NCBI RefSeq assembly: GCF_014698835.1
Contig: NZ_JACJTU010000015.1
Coordinates: 62,001 to 126,000 of the forward strand
DNA length: 64,000 nt
Direction of reading: 5' to 3'
Source of the DNA: Nostoc paludosum FACHB-159
GTDB taxonomy: Bacteria; Cyanobacteriota; Cyanobacteriia; Cyanobacteriales; Nostocaceae
Shown: positions 27,213-37,518 of the stretch, in pieces
Layout: the number at the start of each line of letters is the position of its first letter
Numbering within the stretch: position 1 is the first letter of the stretch
The notes under the pieces: model-generated
Told to the model about the DNA's origin: nothing
The model's input: only the letters and a program-made list of their open reading frames with translations
The model's database searches: none
Program-made: the position numbers and the translations under genes

Positions 27213-28841
27213 TCATTCCTCCACTGGTTGTTGACTCGAAAATACTGGGGCGATCGCGCTTAATTTCAACTCTGGATGGTCACCCTCTAATTGTTGGCAA
27301 TTCCATTCATTCCGGAATAGCAACACTGGGCGTCCCATACTATCTTTGACTGTAGTGGTATTGAATAAACGTCCCACTTTATTTAATGCTTCCCAACCAC
27401 CTTCAACCCAACGGGCGACACTGTAGGGTAATACATCTAGTATAGTTTCTACACCATACTCGTTTTGTAAACGAAACTGCACCACCTCAAATTGCAACTG
27501 ACCCACCGCCGCCAAAATTGGATCGCGCTTGGCTTCATCAGTTGAATACATAATTTGCACGGCACCTTCTTCGCGCAATTCCGCAACGCCTTTTTGGAAT
27601 TGCTTAAACTTCGAGGGGTTGGGGTTCCTCAGAGTTGCAAACAGTTCCGGCGAAAAATACGGAATCCCTTCATATTCGAGCTTTTGCCCCGTGTAAATTG
27701 TATCCCCGATCGCAAAAACACCGGGATTGTTCAAACCGATCACATCGCCAGGGTAAGCTTCATCAATCGATTCCCTCTCCTGAGCAAAGAGTTTTTGCGG
27801 ACGGGAGAGACGGACGAGTTTACCAGTGCGAGCGTGATTCACCATCATATCTTTTTCAAACTTACCGGTGCAGACCCGGACAAACGCGACGCGATCGCGG
27901 TGTTTCGGGTCCATGTTTGCTTGCAGTTTGAACACAAACCCAGAAAACTCTGGATATGTGGGGGGAACTTCGCCAACACTGCTGACATGAGAACCGGGTT
28001 TGAGGGCATAGTCTAGGAAGTATTTGAGGAATAACTCTACCCCAAAGTTTGTCATGGCGCTACCAAAGAACACTGGCGTCATTTTGCCTTCGTGTACCAA
28101 CTGCAAATCTAGCTCTGGGCCAACTCCTTCTAACAGTTCTAGATCGTTTTTCAGTTGATAGTACAGGTCTTGTTCTAGCAGCTGTTCTATTCTCGAATCA
28201 CCTAATTCCACTATCGTATCACGGGCTTCTCGGCTACCGTGGGCGCTGCGCTCAAACAGGTGAATTTGTTGCTTGTGTCGGTCAAAAACACCTTTAAAGC
28301 GATCGCCCATGCCAATCGGCCAGTTTACTGCATAGGTTTGCAACTTCAATTCTTGCTCAATTTCATCCAAAAGTTCTAAAGGTTCTCTTCCTGGGCGATC
28401 GAGCTTATTGACAAATGTAAAAATCGGGATACCCCGCAGTTTACATACTTCAAATAACTTCCGGGTTTGGGGTTCCAAACCTTTGGCGGCATCAATCAGC
28501 ATCACTGCATTATCGGCGGCGGCAAGGGTGCGATAAGTATCTTCACTGAAATCTTGGTGTCCAGGTGTGTCTAATAAATTTATTTGACAGTCCCGGTATG
28601 AAAACTGCAACACCGTGGAAGTAATAGAAATACCCCGTTGTTGTTCCATCGCCATCCAGTCTGACGTAGCCTTGCGCTGTGCCCGTCGTGCTTTAACCGC
28701 CCCAGCTTCGTGAATTGCGCCTCCGTATAGCAGTAACTTTTCTGTCAGCGTCGTTTTACCAGCATCAGGGTGAGATATAATTGCAAAGTTGCGACGAAGT
28801 TCAACTGCGCGATCGAGTTCAGAATCAAGTTCAATTGACAT
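27213..28841 (-). CDS. prfC: Peptide chain release factor 3
   Basis: 542 residues. Translational GTPase that recycles RF1/RF2 after termination. G1 [18 protein letters not shown], switch region [13 protein letters not shown]3 [15 protein letters not shown]4 NKLDR; the RF3-specific C-terminal region ([14 protein letters not shown]) is present. The length matches RF3 (about 530) and distinguishes it from EF-G. It lies upstream of the M48-like gene on the same strand. Confidence 0.95.
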   Translation of the reverse strand: MSIELDSELDRAVELRRNFAIISHPDAGKTTLTEKLLLYGGAIHEAGAVKARRAQRKATSDWMAMEQQRGISITSTVLQFSYRDCQINLLDTPGHQDFSEDTYRTLAAADNAVMLIDAAKGLEPQTRKLFEVCKLRGIPIFTFVNKLDRPGREPLELLDEIEQELKLQTYAVNWPIGMGDRFKGVFDRHKQQIHLFERSAHGSREARDTIVELGDSRIEQLLEQDLYYQLKNDLELLEGVGPELDLQLVHEGKMTPVFFGSAMTNFGVELFLKYFLDYALKPGSHVSSVGEVPPTYPEFSGFVFKLQANMDPKHRDRVAFVRVCTGKFEKDMMVNHARTGKLVRLSRPQKLFAQERESIDEAYPGDVIGLNNPGVFAIGDTIYTGQKLEYEGIPYFSPELFATLRNPNPSKFKQFQKGVAELREEGAVQIMYSTDEAKRDPILAAVGQLQFEVVQFRLQNEYGVETILDVLPYSVARWVEGGWEALNKVGRLFNTTTVKDSMGRPVLLFRNEWNCQQLEGDHPELKLSAIAPVFSSQQPVEE

Positions 28842-28966
28842 AACTGTATTTGTTTGTAACTTAACTTAATTTTTTTCCACTTTGGTAAGTCTTTTAATCT
28901 TAAGACAACGATGCTCGTGATAGGGTCGTAATATAACCAACAATCTGACTAAATTAGGAGAAAGGG

Positions 28967-29326
28967 ATGTACGACACAGACAAGCGAAAGCTTTTATCCG
29001 CCTTGTCTCATGGAGCCATTTTTTTCAGCACAGCTGTTGTATCTATCGGCATACCTATTGCCGTACTGTTCGTATCTGACGATCCTGTTGTTAAAGAAAA
29101 CGCCAAAGAATCCATCAATTTCCACTTTAATGTCTGGTTCTATGGAGCGATTCTAGGAGCATTGTTTTTTCTATTCGGTTGGCTGGTCTTACCACTATTA
29201 TTACTGGGGCCACTAGCAGCTATTGGCTATTTGTTGCACTGGGGACTAACGATTTGGGCAATCACTAGGATTTTTAGCAATCCTGATATACCCTTTCGCT
29301 ATCCCTTTATTTTACGAGTGTTTTAG
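28967..29326 (+). CDS. DUF4870 family small membrane protein
   Basis: 119 residues with three hydrophobic segments (about 15-37, 54-75 and 77-100) and the family features LSHGAIFFS near the start and AKESINFHFNVWFYG in the middle. The ribosome-binding site AGGAGAAAGG lies just upstream of the ATG. The function of DUF4870 proteins is not established. Followed by STRRs and a hairpin cluster before hemB. Confidence 0.88.
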   Translation: MYDTDKRKLLSALSHGAIFFSTAVVSIGIPIAVLFVSDDPVVKENAKESINFHFNVWFYGAILGALFFLFGWLVLPLLLLGPLAAIGYLLHWGLTIWAITRIFSNPDIPFRYPFILRVF

Positions 29327-29340
29327 CATCAATTATGTGT

Positions 29341-29375
29341 ATGGGCATGGGGCATTGGGCATTGGGCATTGGTAA
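29341..29375. repeat. STRR cluster GGGCATT heptads
   Basis: Four to five GGGCATG/GGGCATT units directly downstream of the DUF4870 gene. Confidence 0.8.
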
Positions 29376-29558
29376 TTTTTGTCGGTTATTTTTTTATATT
29401 GCTGTTGGGCTAGTAGTTTATACACAACTAATAGTTAGAATTTTGCCAACAGAAGATCTGACAATTTTCAATTGTGAATTGTGAATTGTTTATTGTTATA
29501 GATACAATGCCCAATGCCCATTTTCTATATTGTTTTTCTAACTCGTCGGATAGATGTC
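29376..29558. other. AT-rich DNA upstream of hemB
   Basis: No gene. It contains AATTGTGAATTGTGAATTG-type short direct repeats near 29470-29495. Confidence 0.4.
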
Positions 29559-29610
29559 AATCAAGCTGTAAAATACAAAATTGCCCTACAGCTTGATTTA
29601 GGTAGGGCAA
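29559..29610 (+). promoter_or_regulatory. Two overlapping, mutually exclusive stem-loops upstream of hemB
   Basis: Stem 1: AATCAAGCTGTA (29559-29570) with 29587-29598. Stem 2: TTGCCCTAC (29581-29589) with 29602-29610. They share 29587-29589, so both cannot be complete at once. They lie 109-160 bp before the hemB ATG. They may be a leader switch, the terminator of the upstream gene, or a small repeat. Confidence 0.45.
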
Positions 29611-29718
29611 ATGTCAGTTAAGCACTTTTTGTAGTCTGTCTGATGGCAGGAAACTTTTTCCCTGCTTTTGTGACGCTTTGTTTTGTGTCCATTGCGTTGT
29701 TTTTCTTCATAAAATTTT

Positions 29719-30699
29719 ATGTTTCCTACACATCGCCCCCGCCGCCTGCGTACCCATCCACAACTGCGCCGGATGGTTCGTGAGACTGTTTTGACAACCA
29801 GCGATTTCATTTACCCATTATTTGCCGTACCGGGTGAAGGAATCGCTAACGAGGTAAAATCTATGCCTGGAGTCTACCAGCTTTCGGTAGATAAAATTGT
29901 CGAAGAAGCGAAACAAGTTTATGACTTAGGAATTCCTGCCATCATTTTATTCGGTATTCCCGCTGATAAGGATGTAGATGCTACTGGCGCTTGGCATGAT
30001 TGCGGTATTGTCCAAAAAGCTGCGACTGCTGTCAAAGCAGCAGTACCAGATTTGATAGTAGTTGCTGATACTTGTTTGTGTGAGTATACCAGTCACGGAC
30101 ACTGCGGTTATCTGCAAGTTGGTGATTTGACAGGACGGGTTTTAAACGACCCAACTTTAGAATTGTTGAAAAAAACAGCAGTTTCCCAAGCAAATGCCGG
30201 TGCGGATATCATTGCACCTTCCGGAATGATGGATGGCTTTGTCCAAGCAATTCGTCAGGGTTTGGATGAAGCTGGATTCCAAGACACACCGATTTTGTCT
30301 TACGCTGCTAAGTATGCTTCGGCTTATTACGGGCCATTTCGGGATGCAGCAGACTCGACGCCGCAATTTGGAGACAGAAGAACTTACCAAATGGACCCAG
30401 GTAATAGTCGCGAAGCAATTAAAGAAATTGAATTGGATATTGCTGAAGGTGCTGATATGCTCATGGTCAAGCCAGCCTTGGCATACATGGATATTATCTG
30501 GCGGGTGAAGGAAGCAAGTAATTTACCAGTTGCGGCTTACAATGTTTCTGGTGAGTATTCGATGATTAAAGCCGCGGCTCTGAATGGTTGGGTTGATGAA
30601 GAGCGTGTGGTTTTAGAAACTTTAACTGGTTTTAAACGCGCTGGGGCAGATTTGATTTTGACCTATCATGCTAAAGATGCGGCGCGATGGTTAAAGTAG
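29719..30699 (+). CDS. hemB: Delta-aminolevulinic acid dehydratase (porphobilinogen synthase)
   Basis: 326 residues. Condenses two ALA molecules to porphobilinogen for heme, chlorophyll and bilins. The zinc-type cysteine cluster is visible ([16 protein letters not shown]), unlike the Asp-rich magnesium type of plants. The Schiff-base lysines lie in [17 protein letters not shown] and [14 protein letters not shown]. The substrate motif APSGMMDG is present. The ATG follows AAAATTTT without a strong Shine-Dalgarno. Confidence 0.96.
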   Translation: MFPTHRPRRLRTHPQLRRMVRETVLTTSDFIYPLFAVPGEGIANEVKSMPGVYQLSVDKIVEEAKQVYDLGIPAIILFGIPADKDVDATGAWHDCGIVQKAATAVKAAVPDLIVVADTCLCEYTSHGHCGYLQVGDLTGRVLNDPTLELLKKTAVSQANAGADIIAPSGMMDGFVQAIRQGLDEAGFQDTPILSYAAKYASAYYGPFRDAADSTPQFGDRRTYQMDPGNSREAIKEIELDIAEGADMLMVKPALAYMDIIWRVKEASNLPVAAYNVSGEYSMIKAAALNGWVDEERVVLETLTGFKRAGADLILTYHAKDAARWLK

Positions 30700-30724
30700 G
30701 GTGAGCCATTGAGTAAGAGTTGAG

Positions 30725-30824
30725 AATCTCACGCAGAGAGAAGTTTGAGCGGCGGCTTCCGCCGATCAAAACTTCGGTGGGCGCAAAGGCACAGAGCTGT
30801 GTTTTGGTGTTCAAGCGTGAGATT
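30725..30824. repeat. 100-bp inverted-repeat element after hemB
   Basis: Ends AATCTCACGC (30725-30734) and GCGTGAGATT (30815-30824) are perfect inverted repeats. Inside is an imperfect stem around GCGGCGG/CCGCCG (about 30741-30776) and the CGCAAAGGCACAGAG motif seen in related small elements. Confidence 0.6.
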
Positions 30825-31041
30825 GTTGTGTTTGAGGTTGGGTTGACTAAAATTTAAAATTTAATCAAGCTGTTTTTATGCATATTGCCCCCGCGATAAT
30901 ACATAAACACGGGATTCTCGTGTTTGCAACAGGGGGACGCGATCGCTTATAAAGGAAGATAGTTAATAATTTTCCTCAATTGCCATTTAATGTCAATTGA
31001 TTTAATAAAAGGTTTCAATATTTCCGAGGAGAGCATGAAAT
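30825..31041. other. Promoter region of the small XRE regulator
   Basis: AT-rich, with a small hairpin AAACACG/CGTGTTT at 30905-30925 and the ribosome-binding site GAGGAGAG at 31026-31033. Confidence 0.45.
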
Positions 31042-31332
31042 ATGGATATGCAAGTCCTGAGAGAGCGTGCTGGTCTTAGCCGTGCGGAGGTTGCCTTCAG
31101 GCTTGCAATCAGCGAAACTAGTGTTCGCAACTGGGAAGCTGGGCGTACTGAACCTACAATGACGCCAAAAAAATATTTAGATGCTTTACGCTTGTTCAAA
31201 TGTACACCTGAAGAGTTGGCAGCGGCAAGTGAAAAGTCAATTAATCAGCGACATAAACGCAAACCAGGTAGACCGAGACGCTTTCCAGATGCTCAAGTAC
31301 CTCAAGTAACTGACTCCCCAGTTTGTAGCTGA
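31042..31332 (+). CDS. XRE-type HTH regulator with AT-hook-like tail
   Basis: 96 residues. HTH_3/XRE fold at about 3-60 (LRERAGLSRAEVAFRLAIS, ETSVRNWEAGRTEP). The C-terminal tail has a basic KRKPGRPRRF segment whose GRP core resembles an AT-hook, then an uncharged end. Ribosome-binding site GAGGAG lies about 8 bp before the ATG at 31042; the ATG at 31048 is an alternative. Targets unknown. The gene is alone between hemB and pdhB. Confidence 0.85.
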   Translation: MDMQVLRERAGLSRAEVAFRLAISETSVRNWEAGRTEPTMTPKKYLDALRLFKCTPEELAAASEKSINQRHKRKPGRPRRFPDAQVPQVTDSPVCS

Positions 31333-31346
31333 GAAATTGCTAGTTA

Positions 31347-31398
31347 GAATTCAGGAGTCAGAATTCAAGAGTCAGAATTCAAGAGTCAGAATTCAGAA
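31347..31398. repeat. Tandem repeat AATTCAAGAGTCAG
   Basis: Four copies of a 14-bp unit (AATTCAGGAGTCAG/AATTCAAGAGTCAG) just after the XRE gene. Confidence 0.85.
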
Positions 31399-32268
31399 TG
31401 CATAACTACAAAAAGTTCGGTTTTAAAGCAATGTTCAGAGGGTAGCAGGCTCACTCACTAGCGCTGCGCTCAGTAGGTAGACATAATTAAATGTAAAATA
31501 CAAAAGTTTAAAAGCCTGATAGCAACTAACTTTTCCTTTGTGCGTTCTGTTTTCTGCTTACTGCCTCCTGCCTTCTACTTATTACCCAGTCATACTGAAT
31601 TCTGTTAGCGCAGCGGAGCGTAGCCCATTGTGAGTCCTGAATTCTAGATTCTTCTTGATAAAATCTAACTTAGGAATGTAGACTTATTTGTTTGCAGCTC
31701 CTAATCTAAGGTGCGTTAGCTGTCTTAATAACCTGAATTTTCTCAGGTATTAACGCGTTAAGCTGATGAGAACGCGGCATAAGCCAGGCATTTGACCATC
31801 AGCGACTAAATTGTGCCTCTGTTATGGAGTTAAAGTTTGACGTTTGATTTTGCTCCAGTGAAGAGAGTTCCGCTTCTAGCACCACTGGAAAAATCGGGTT
31901 TCGATCTTGATTGACAAACGTTCTCACACCTGATAAGTAAAAAATCAGCACTTTCCTTGGTCTGTTTAATAGTTGGTTTCTAAGGCATCTGCTACCGTAT
32001 ATTTACCTAAAATGTTGAGTTGGGTAACAATTTTGATATAGTTGTCTCGGCGATTAGTTCCTGCTTAGAGGGAAAATAGCAATTAAACAGACAGCATAGG
32101 AGATGAGAAATCAGAAACAATCAACAAAGAAACTTTTTCTCAATTCTTAAGGTTTATGCCTGGGGCGGTTCGTTTAAATAACCCAAACTCTAACCAGTGC
32201 GATCGCTCACGGTATTTGCCACAACCGCACGATAAAATTCTAAAACCATAATCGTACTAAAGGTCTAA
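31399..32268. other. 870-bp gene-free stretch upstream of pdhB with three stem-loops
   Basis: No reading frame of interest. The left third holds filler repeats (GCGCAGCGGAGCGTAGCCC at about 31607-31625). The part 31690-31960 is less AT-rich and contains three consecutive stems: about 31725-31753 (CCTGA/TCAGG plus flanks), 31762-31803 (GCTGATG/CATCAGC) and 31855-31888 (CCAGTG/CACTGG). It may be an unannotated RNA or a long pdhB leader. Confidence 0.45.
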
Positions 32269-33252
32269 ATGGCAGAAACACTATTCTTCAACGCCTTGCG
32301 TGAAGCCATTGATGAAGAAATGGCGCGTGACTCCAGCGTATTTGTTCTTGGTGAAGACGTAGGACATTACGGCGGTTCCTATAAAGTTACCAAAGACCTG
32401 TACCAAAAGTATGGCGAACTCCGAGTTCTAGACACCCCCATCGCTGAAAACAGTTTTACTGGCTTGGCAGTGGGAGCAGCTATGACTGGGTTGCGCCCCA
32501 TTATCGAAGGTATGAATATGGGCTTCTTACTCCTAGCGTTCAATCAAATATCCAACAACGCTGGGATGCTGCGCTATACTTCTGGCGGAAACTTCAAAAT
32601 TCCGATGGTAATTCGCGGCCCCGGAGGTGTGGGACGGCAGCTAGGGGCTGAACATTCCCAGCGGCTAGAAACCTACTTCCAAGCGGTACCAGGGTTGAAG
32701 ATTGTTGCCTGTTCCACACCCAGAAACGCTAAAGGACTGCTAAAATCCGCTATTCGCGATGATAATCCGGTATTGTTCTTTGAACACGTTCTACTTTACA
32801 ACTTAAAAGAAGACTTACCAGAAGAAGAATACCTGCTCCCCCTGGATAAAGCAGAACTTGTGCGTCAAGGTAAAGATGTCACAATTATTACTTATTCACG
32901 GATGCGCCATCATGTGCTACAAGCGGTAAAAACCCTTGAAAAACAAGGATACGATCCAGAAGTAATCGATTTAATATCCCTCAAACCATTAGATTTTGAT
33001 ACCATTGGTGCTTCAGTAAGAAAAACCCATAAAGTTATTGTTGTGGAAGAATCCATGCGAACTGCGGGTATAGGAGCAGAAGTCATCGCTTCAATTAACG
33101 ATCGCTTATTTGATGAATTGGATGCACCAGTACTGCGGCTTTCTTCCCAAGATATCCCCACACCTTACAACGGCAATCTGGAAAGACTCACAATTGTCCA
33201 ACCAGAGCAAATAGTAGAAGCTGTGGAAAAAATGGTAGCTTTGCGAGTCTAG
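32269..33252 (+). CDS. pdhB: Pyruvate dehydrogenase E1 component, beta subunit
   Basis: 327 residues. Partners PdhA in thiamine-diphosphate-dependent pyruvate decarboxylation to feed acetyl-CoA synthesis. Typical transketolase-like pyrimidine domain ([44 protein letters not shown]) and C-terminal transketolase_C domain ([30 protein letters not shown]). The length matches plastid/cyanobacterial E1-beta. pdhA is not in the window, as in other cyanobacteria where the subunits are unlinked. secD follows 134 bp downstream on the same strand. Confidence 0.95.
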   Translation: MAETLFFNALREAIDEEMARDSSVFVLGEDVGHYGGSYKVTKDLYQKYGELRVLDTPIAENSFTGLAVGAAMTGLRPIIEGMNMGFLLLAFNQISNNAGMLRYTSGGNFKIPMVIRGPGGVGRQLGAEHSQRLETYFQAVPGLKIVACSTPRNAKGLLKSAIRDDNPVLFFEHVLLYNLKEDLPEEEYLLPLDKAELVRQGKDVTIITYSRMRHHVLQAVKTLEKQGYDPEVIDLISLKPLDFDTIGASVRKTHKVIVVEESMRTAGIGAEVIASINDRLFDELDAPVLRLSSQDIPTPYNGNLERLTIVQPEQIVEAVEKMVALRV

Positions 33253-33325
33253 GGCAGAGGGGCAGGGGAGCAGGGGGGCAGGGGGAGAAATAACCAATGC
33301 CCCATGCCCAATGCCCGATGCCCAC
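33253..33325. repeat. STRR cluster between pdhB and secD
   Basis: G-rich GGGCAGG/GGGGCAG units, then ATGCCCC/ATGCCCA heptads. Confidence 0.8.
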
Positions 33326-33386
33326 TTTCCATTCATAACTCCATAAAAGAGCGCTATTATAGCCTTTGTCAGTTGCGAGTTATGGT

Positions 33387-34799
33387 ATGCAAAGACAGCG
33401 ATCGCTATTAATCTTGATTTTAGTTCTGGTAATCGCCGCAATTACGGTGATTGCTACAATTCCGATACCTCTTGGACTTGACTTGCGGGGAGGTTCACAG
33501 CTCACAATTCAGGTGAAACCATCAGCGGAAATTCCCCAAATCACCGATCGAGAATTGGAAGGTGTGAAGAAAGTTGTCGAAGGCCGGATTAATGGTTTGG
33601 GTGTTTCTGAACCAGTGATCCAAACAGTCGGCACAGATAAGATATTGGTACAATTGCCAGGGGTCAACGACCCAGAGCAAGCTGAACGGGTGCTAGGAGG
33701 TACGGCACAGCTAGAATTTCGGACACAAAAGCCTAATACAGAAACTCAACTTATAGCTTTCCAAACATCACGGGCTGAATTGAAGGTAAAGCAAGAAGAA
33801 TTGAGAAAAAGCAATGATAAAGCAGCAATAGCCAAAAATCAAGAAGATTTACAGAAAAATAGTCAAGCGATCGCTGAATTGTTTGAAAGCACTAACCCAC
33901 CGCTAATTGGCAAATACCTCAAGGATGCCTATGGCGAACCCACTCAAGGTAACAATTGGAATGTTGCCATTCGCTTCGATCAAAAGGGCGGTGAATTGTT
34001 TGCTCAGCTGACAAAAAATCTTGCTGGTACTGGACGTAGTATTGGTGTTTTTCTTGATGATGAACTGATCAGCGCTCCTACTGTTGGTATAGAATTTGCT
34101 GCCACTGGTATTACCGGAGGCTCCGCAGTAATTACTGGTCGGTTTACCGCACAACAAGCGAATGACTTGGGTGTGCAGCTACGTGGTGGCGCATTACCCG
34201 TACCAGTGGAAATTGCAGAGATTCGTACTGTCGGGGCAACTTTAGGTAAAGACAGCATCACTAGTAGTATCTATGCTGGTATCGGCGGTCTGATTTTAGT
34301 ATTAATATTTATGGTGGTGTATTATAGACTACCAGGAGTAATTGCTGATATAGCACTAGTGATCTACTCATTGTTGACCTGGGCTACCTTTGCTTTGTTG
34401 GGTGTCACCCTGACTCTGCCAGGAATTGCCGGTTTTATTCTCAGTATTGGTATGGCGGTAGATGCGAATGTACTCATTTTTGAGCGGACGCGGGAAGAAT
34501 TGCAAGCAGGCAAATCCCTTTACCGTTCTGTAGAATCTGGTTTTTACCGGGCATTTTCCAGTATTCTAGACGGCAACGTAACTACAGTCATCGCCTGTGC
34601 TGCACTATTCTGGCTAGGGGCTGGCTTAGTGAAAGGTTTTGCTTTAACCTTGGCTTTGGGCGTAGCAGTGAGTATGTTTACAGCAATTACCTGTAGTCGC
34701 ACCTTCATGTTTTTGGCAATTACAATTCCCGCACTCAAAAAACCAGAATATTTCTCTCCTAACCTGCCAACATCGAATAAGGCAGAGGTGTCTCAATGA
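33387..34799 (+). CDS. secD: Protein translocase subunit SecD
   Basis: 470 residues from the ATG at 33387. The open frame starts seven codons earlier, but the M-QRQRSLL start gives the usual short N-terminus before TM1. TM1 (about 6-26), the D1 motif [11 protein letters not shown], a periplasmic P1 domain with a Lys/Glu-rich helical stretch, then five TMs with [19 protein letters not shown]. SecDF uses proton motive force to pull exported proteins through SecYEG. The stop overlaps the secF start by 4 nt (ATGA), showing translational coupling. Confidence 0.95.
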   Translation: MQRQRSLLILILVLVIAAITVIATIPIPLGLDLRGGSQLTIQVKPSAEIPQITDRELEGVKKVVEGRINGLGVSEPVIQTVGTDKILVQLPGVNDPEQAERVLGGTAQLEFRTQKPNTETQLIAFQTSRAELKVKQEELRKSNDKAAIAKNQEDLQKNSQAIAELFESTNPPLIGKYLKDAYGEPTQGNNWNVAIRFDQKGGELFAQLTKNLAGTGRSIGVFLDDELISAPTVGIEFAATGITGGSAVITGRFTAQQANDLGVQLRGGALPVPVEIAEIRTVGATLGKDSITSSIYAGIGGLILVLIFMVVYYRLPGVIADIALVIYSLLTWATFALLGVTLTLPGIAGFILSIGMAVDANVLIFERTREELQAGKSLYRSVESGFYRAFSSILDGNVTTVIACAALFWLGAGLVKGFALTLALGVAVSMFTAITCSRTFMFLAITIPALKKPEYFSPNLPTSNKAEVSQ

Positions 34800-35782
34800 A
34801 ACTGAGTATTAACAAATCGCGATCGCTGTGGTGGGCTATTTCTAGTGCCATCATCCTGGCTGGTATCATCTCAATGGTGATTTCTTGGCAAAATCCCAAC
34901 ATCAAAGCACCCCTTCGTCCCAGTTTGGATTTCGTCGGTGGTACGCGATTACAGTTTGAACGGGATTGTACCAAACCCGGTAACTGCGATCGACCCATTG
35001 ATATCAACGTCGTTCGAGAAGTCGCTAAAGCTCAAGGACTCGGCGATAGCAGCATCCAAATTGTCGCTGACAAAAACACTCGTGCAGAAAATGGTATATT
35101 GATTCGCACAAAAAGCTTGGATCGCGAGCAGCGTACAAACTTGCAAAATGCGTTAACCGAAAAAATCGGTACTTTTGACGACCAAAAAAATCAATTTGAT
35201 ACCGTTGGCCCGACTCTGGGGGGAGAATTATTTAGATCTGGGGTAATAGCTCTGATCGTTTCCTTTGCAGGTATTATTATTTACTTGAGCTTCCGATTTC
35301 AGTTGGATTATGCGGTGTTTGCTGTCGTTGCTCTATTCCATGATGTTTTAATTACAGTAGGGATTTTTTCGATTTTAGGTTTAGTATTGGGTACTGAAGT
35401 CGATAGTTTATTTATCGTTGCTCTACTGACGATTACAGGTTTTTCAGTTAACGATACAGTGGTGATTTACGATCGCATTCGAGAAACCTTGAAAATCAAT
35501 CCCAACACACCCATCGCTGACATTGTTGATGATGCTGTCAACCAAACCCTAGCAAGGTCTATCAACACAACTTTAACAACATTGCTAACATTATTTGCAA
35601 TCTTTCTATTTGGTGGTGAAACACTCAAGAACTTTGCCCTAGCTCTAATTATTGGTTTTACAATGGGAGCTTATTCAAGTATTTTCATCGCCAGTACTCT
35701 CTTAACTTTGTGGCGAGAACGCACGGATAGATCTCAGATGTTAGTTAATACTGAGTCAATTGATACATCTGCGGGTAATTAG
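34796..35782 (+). CDS. secF: Protein translocase subunit SecF
   Basis: 328 residues. TM1 near 13-32, D4-type motif [12 protein letters not shown], a periplasmic domain with two Cys (CTKPGNC), and the C-terminal TM bundle with [17 protein letters not shown] and [10 protein letters not shown]. Co-transcribed with secD. The two cysteines six residues apart in the periplasmic segment could form a disulfide. Confidence 0.95.
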   Translation: MKLSINKSRSLWWAISSAIILAGIISMVISWQNPNIKAPLRPSLDFVGGTRLQFERDCTKPGNCDRPIDINVVREVAKAQGLGDSSIQIVADKNTRAENGILIRTKSLDREQRTNLQNALTEKIGTFDDQKNQFDTVGPTLGGELFRSGVIALIVSFAGIIIYLSFRFQLDYAVFAVVALFHDVLITVGIFSILGLVLGTEVDSLFIVALLTITGFSVNDTVVIYDRIRETLKINPNTPIADIVDDAVNQTLARSINTTLTTLLTLFAIFLFGGETLKNFALALIIGFTMGAYSSIFIASTLLTLWRERTDRSQMLVNTESIDTSAGN

Positions 35783-35935
35783 TCATTGGGTATGAGAAGA
35801 GGACAAGGGAAGGGGGACAAGGGAGATAAGGAGAATTCTTAACTTTTAATTCCTAACGAGCTAAACGCCCCGCTTCCGCTAACAGTACTCCTAATAATTA
35901 ATGACTAATCACCAATGAATAATGACAAAGAACAA

Positions 35936-36307
35936 ATGACAAATGACCCAGCATTTGCTCAACAAGTAGAAAGGCTATACCAGTTAACAGTATATGGTAG
36001 ATGGTTGTTTGTGAGCTGTCTATGGCTCACCATTGCGCCTGTTTCCTTATGGGGTTTACGTTCAGAAATTTCCCTGTGGCAACAATATTTTACTTGGGTA
36101 GCAGTGCGATATGGACTGTTCTATCATCCACTGCCTACCTTTGGTTTAGCTTTTTGTATTGGGATGACTGCTGCTGTTTTAGTTTGGCAAAGTCGCAATA
36201 TCTTACTGGGATTACCAGAGCAAGAAAAACAACGCTTAGAAAAACAAGTTTATCGAATACGTCAACAGGGGCCAACTCATCCTTTATGGAAGTGGGTTTG
36301 TTACTGA
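35936..36307 (+). CDS. Conserved-looking small membrane protein
   Basis: 123 residues from the ATG at 35936. An in-frame ATG at 35915 would add seven residues encoded by repeat-like AATGACAAAGAACAAATG DNA. Two hydrophobic segments (about 20-40 and 70-95), a basic amphipathic helix rich in Glu, Lys and Gln after them, and a Trp/Pro C-terminus (HPLWKWVCY). No family recognised with certainty. It follows secF by about 150 bp on the same strand. Function unknown. Confidence 0.7.
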   Translation: MTNDPAFAQQVERLYQLTVYGRWLFVSCLWLTIAPVSLWGLRSEISLWQQYFTWVAVRYGLFYHPLPTFGLAFCIGMTAAVLVWQSRNILLGLPEQEKQRLEKQVYRIRQQGPTHPLWKWVCY

Positions 36308-36424
36308 ATATTGACCTGGCTAACTAAATTTTGTCTCTCGTTGCATATAGATATACACATTCAACAATTTCCAGCAAAATATGACTTAGCAATAGCTAAG
36401 ATACCGCCAAAGTGAGTGCAATAC

Positions 36425-36892
36425 ATGAACAATCCTCAAATTCAATTTAGCGATCGCAAATCTGAAATTGACCTTTATCAACTCCAAGAACTGTTAAACA
36501 TTTCAGCTTTCTGGGCAAAAGGCCGCAGTATTGAGGATTTAAGTATAGCCATTGCCAACAGTGAGCCAGTGATTTCCGCTTGGGACAGTCAGCGACTCAT
36601 TGGCTTTGCTAGAGCAACATCTGATGGCATATATCGCGCTACGATTTGGGATGTTGTGATTCATCCAGAGTATAGAAATAACGGTCTGGGAAGTAATTTA
36701 GTGGAAACTGTTTTGAGTCATCCCCGCATGAGATGGGTTGAGCGAGTTTATCTGATGACTACTCATCAACAGGAATTCTACAAAAAGATTGGCTTCCAGC
36801 CCAACACGACTACTACGATGGTGTTGTATAACTTAGCTAACCTGAGTTTGCTTCCTGATACAGAAGTTGAGCTTGAACAATCACCGAAATAG
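36425..36892 (+). CDS. GNAT family N-acetyltransferase
   Basis: 155 residues from the ATG at 36425. GNAT fold: [20 protein letters not shown] covers strand 4, IHPEYRNNGLGSNLVETVL is the acetyl-CoA pyrophosphate loop, and YKKIGFQPN is the C-terminal motif. It is a paralogue of the GNAT protein at 56.6-57.1 kb (both have IGFARATSD and TIWDVV-HP motifs). The substrate is unknown; relatives in cyanobacteria and plastids acetylate proteins or arylalkylamines. Confidence 0.88.
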   Translation: MNNPQIQFSDRKSEIDLYQLQELLNISAFWAKGRSIEDLSIAIANSEPVISAWDSQRLIGFARATSDGIYRATIWDVVIHPEYRNNGLGSNLVETVLSHPRMRWVERVYLMTTHQQEFYKKIGFQPNTTTTMVLYNLANLSLLPDTEVELEQSPK

Positions 36893-37518
36893 TCGTGTGT
36901 GTTGATTGTTAGCTGTTGACCATCGCTTCTCTACAAGACGACAGCTGTGCATTGGTGTCAACTTAAGTTCAAATGCTTATCCCATAGGCGTTTTACCCCA
37001 CCCCGGTTTTGGCTTTAGACAAAACCGGGGTGGGGTGACGGGGATCTTCATGGTAAGTGAGTGAATTCATGCATCACGTTTTGACAAGGCTTTCACGTTA
37101 AGTTGACATTAATGGACATCTGTGCGCCCCTACTGTACGTCATACTAATTTTAAAAAAGAATGCGACAGATATACACGCTCAAAACCTTGTCATATCTAG
37201 CTTTGGTAATTTTGAATTTTGAATTGGTATCACTCCTTTGCAATCTGCTGTAAATAATTTTTCAATTTTGCAATTTGGAATTATCTGAATTTTGAACTTG
37301 AAATTGAATTGGAACGATGCTTTCAAACCCTCTAATATCATCTGTTTCAAGACTTATTATTTAGAGGTCAGTTCTTATATCATTTAACAAAATACTTGAT
37401 ACAAATGATTAGTCTCTAATTCTCTCCCCCCTGCTGCCTGCCGCCTATTTGTATCACTTTTCAAGTAAAACGGTATTAGCAGGGGGGAAGGGCTTTTGGG
37501 ATTTTCAAGCACTTTGAA
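36893..37518. other. Intergenic with a 17-bp hairpin
   Basis: Besides the hairpin listed separately (36995-37036), it holds AT-rich filler and no gene. Confidence 0.5.
36995..37036 (+). terminator. 17-bp perfect GC-rich hairpin
   Basis: ACCCCACCCCGGTTTTG (36995-37011) pairs perfectly with 37020-37036 around an 8-nt loop, about 100 bp after the GNAT gene. There is no U-tract on the plus strand, but TTTTACCCC precedes it. A terminator or a repeated palindrome. Confidence 0.6.
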
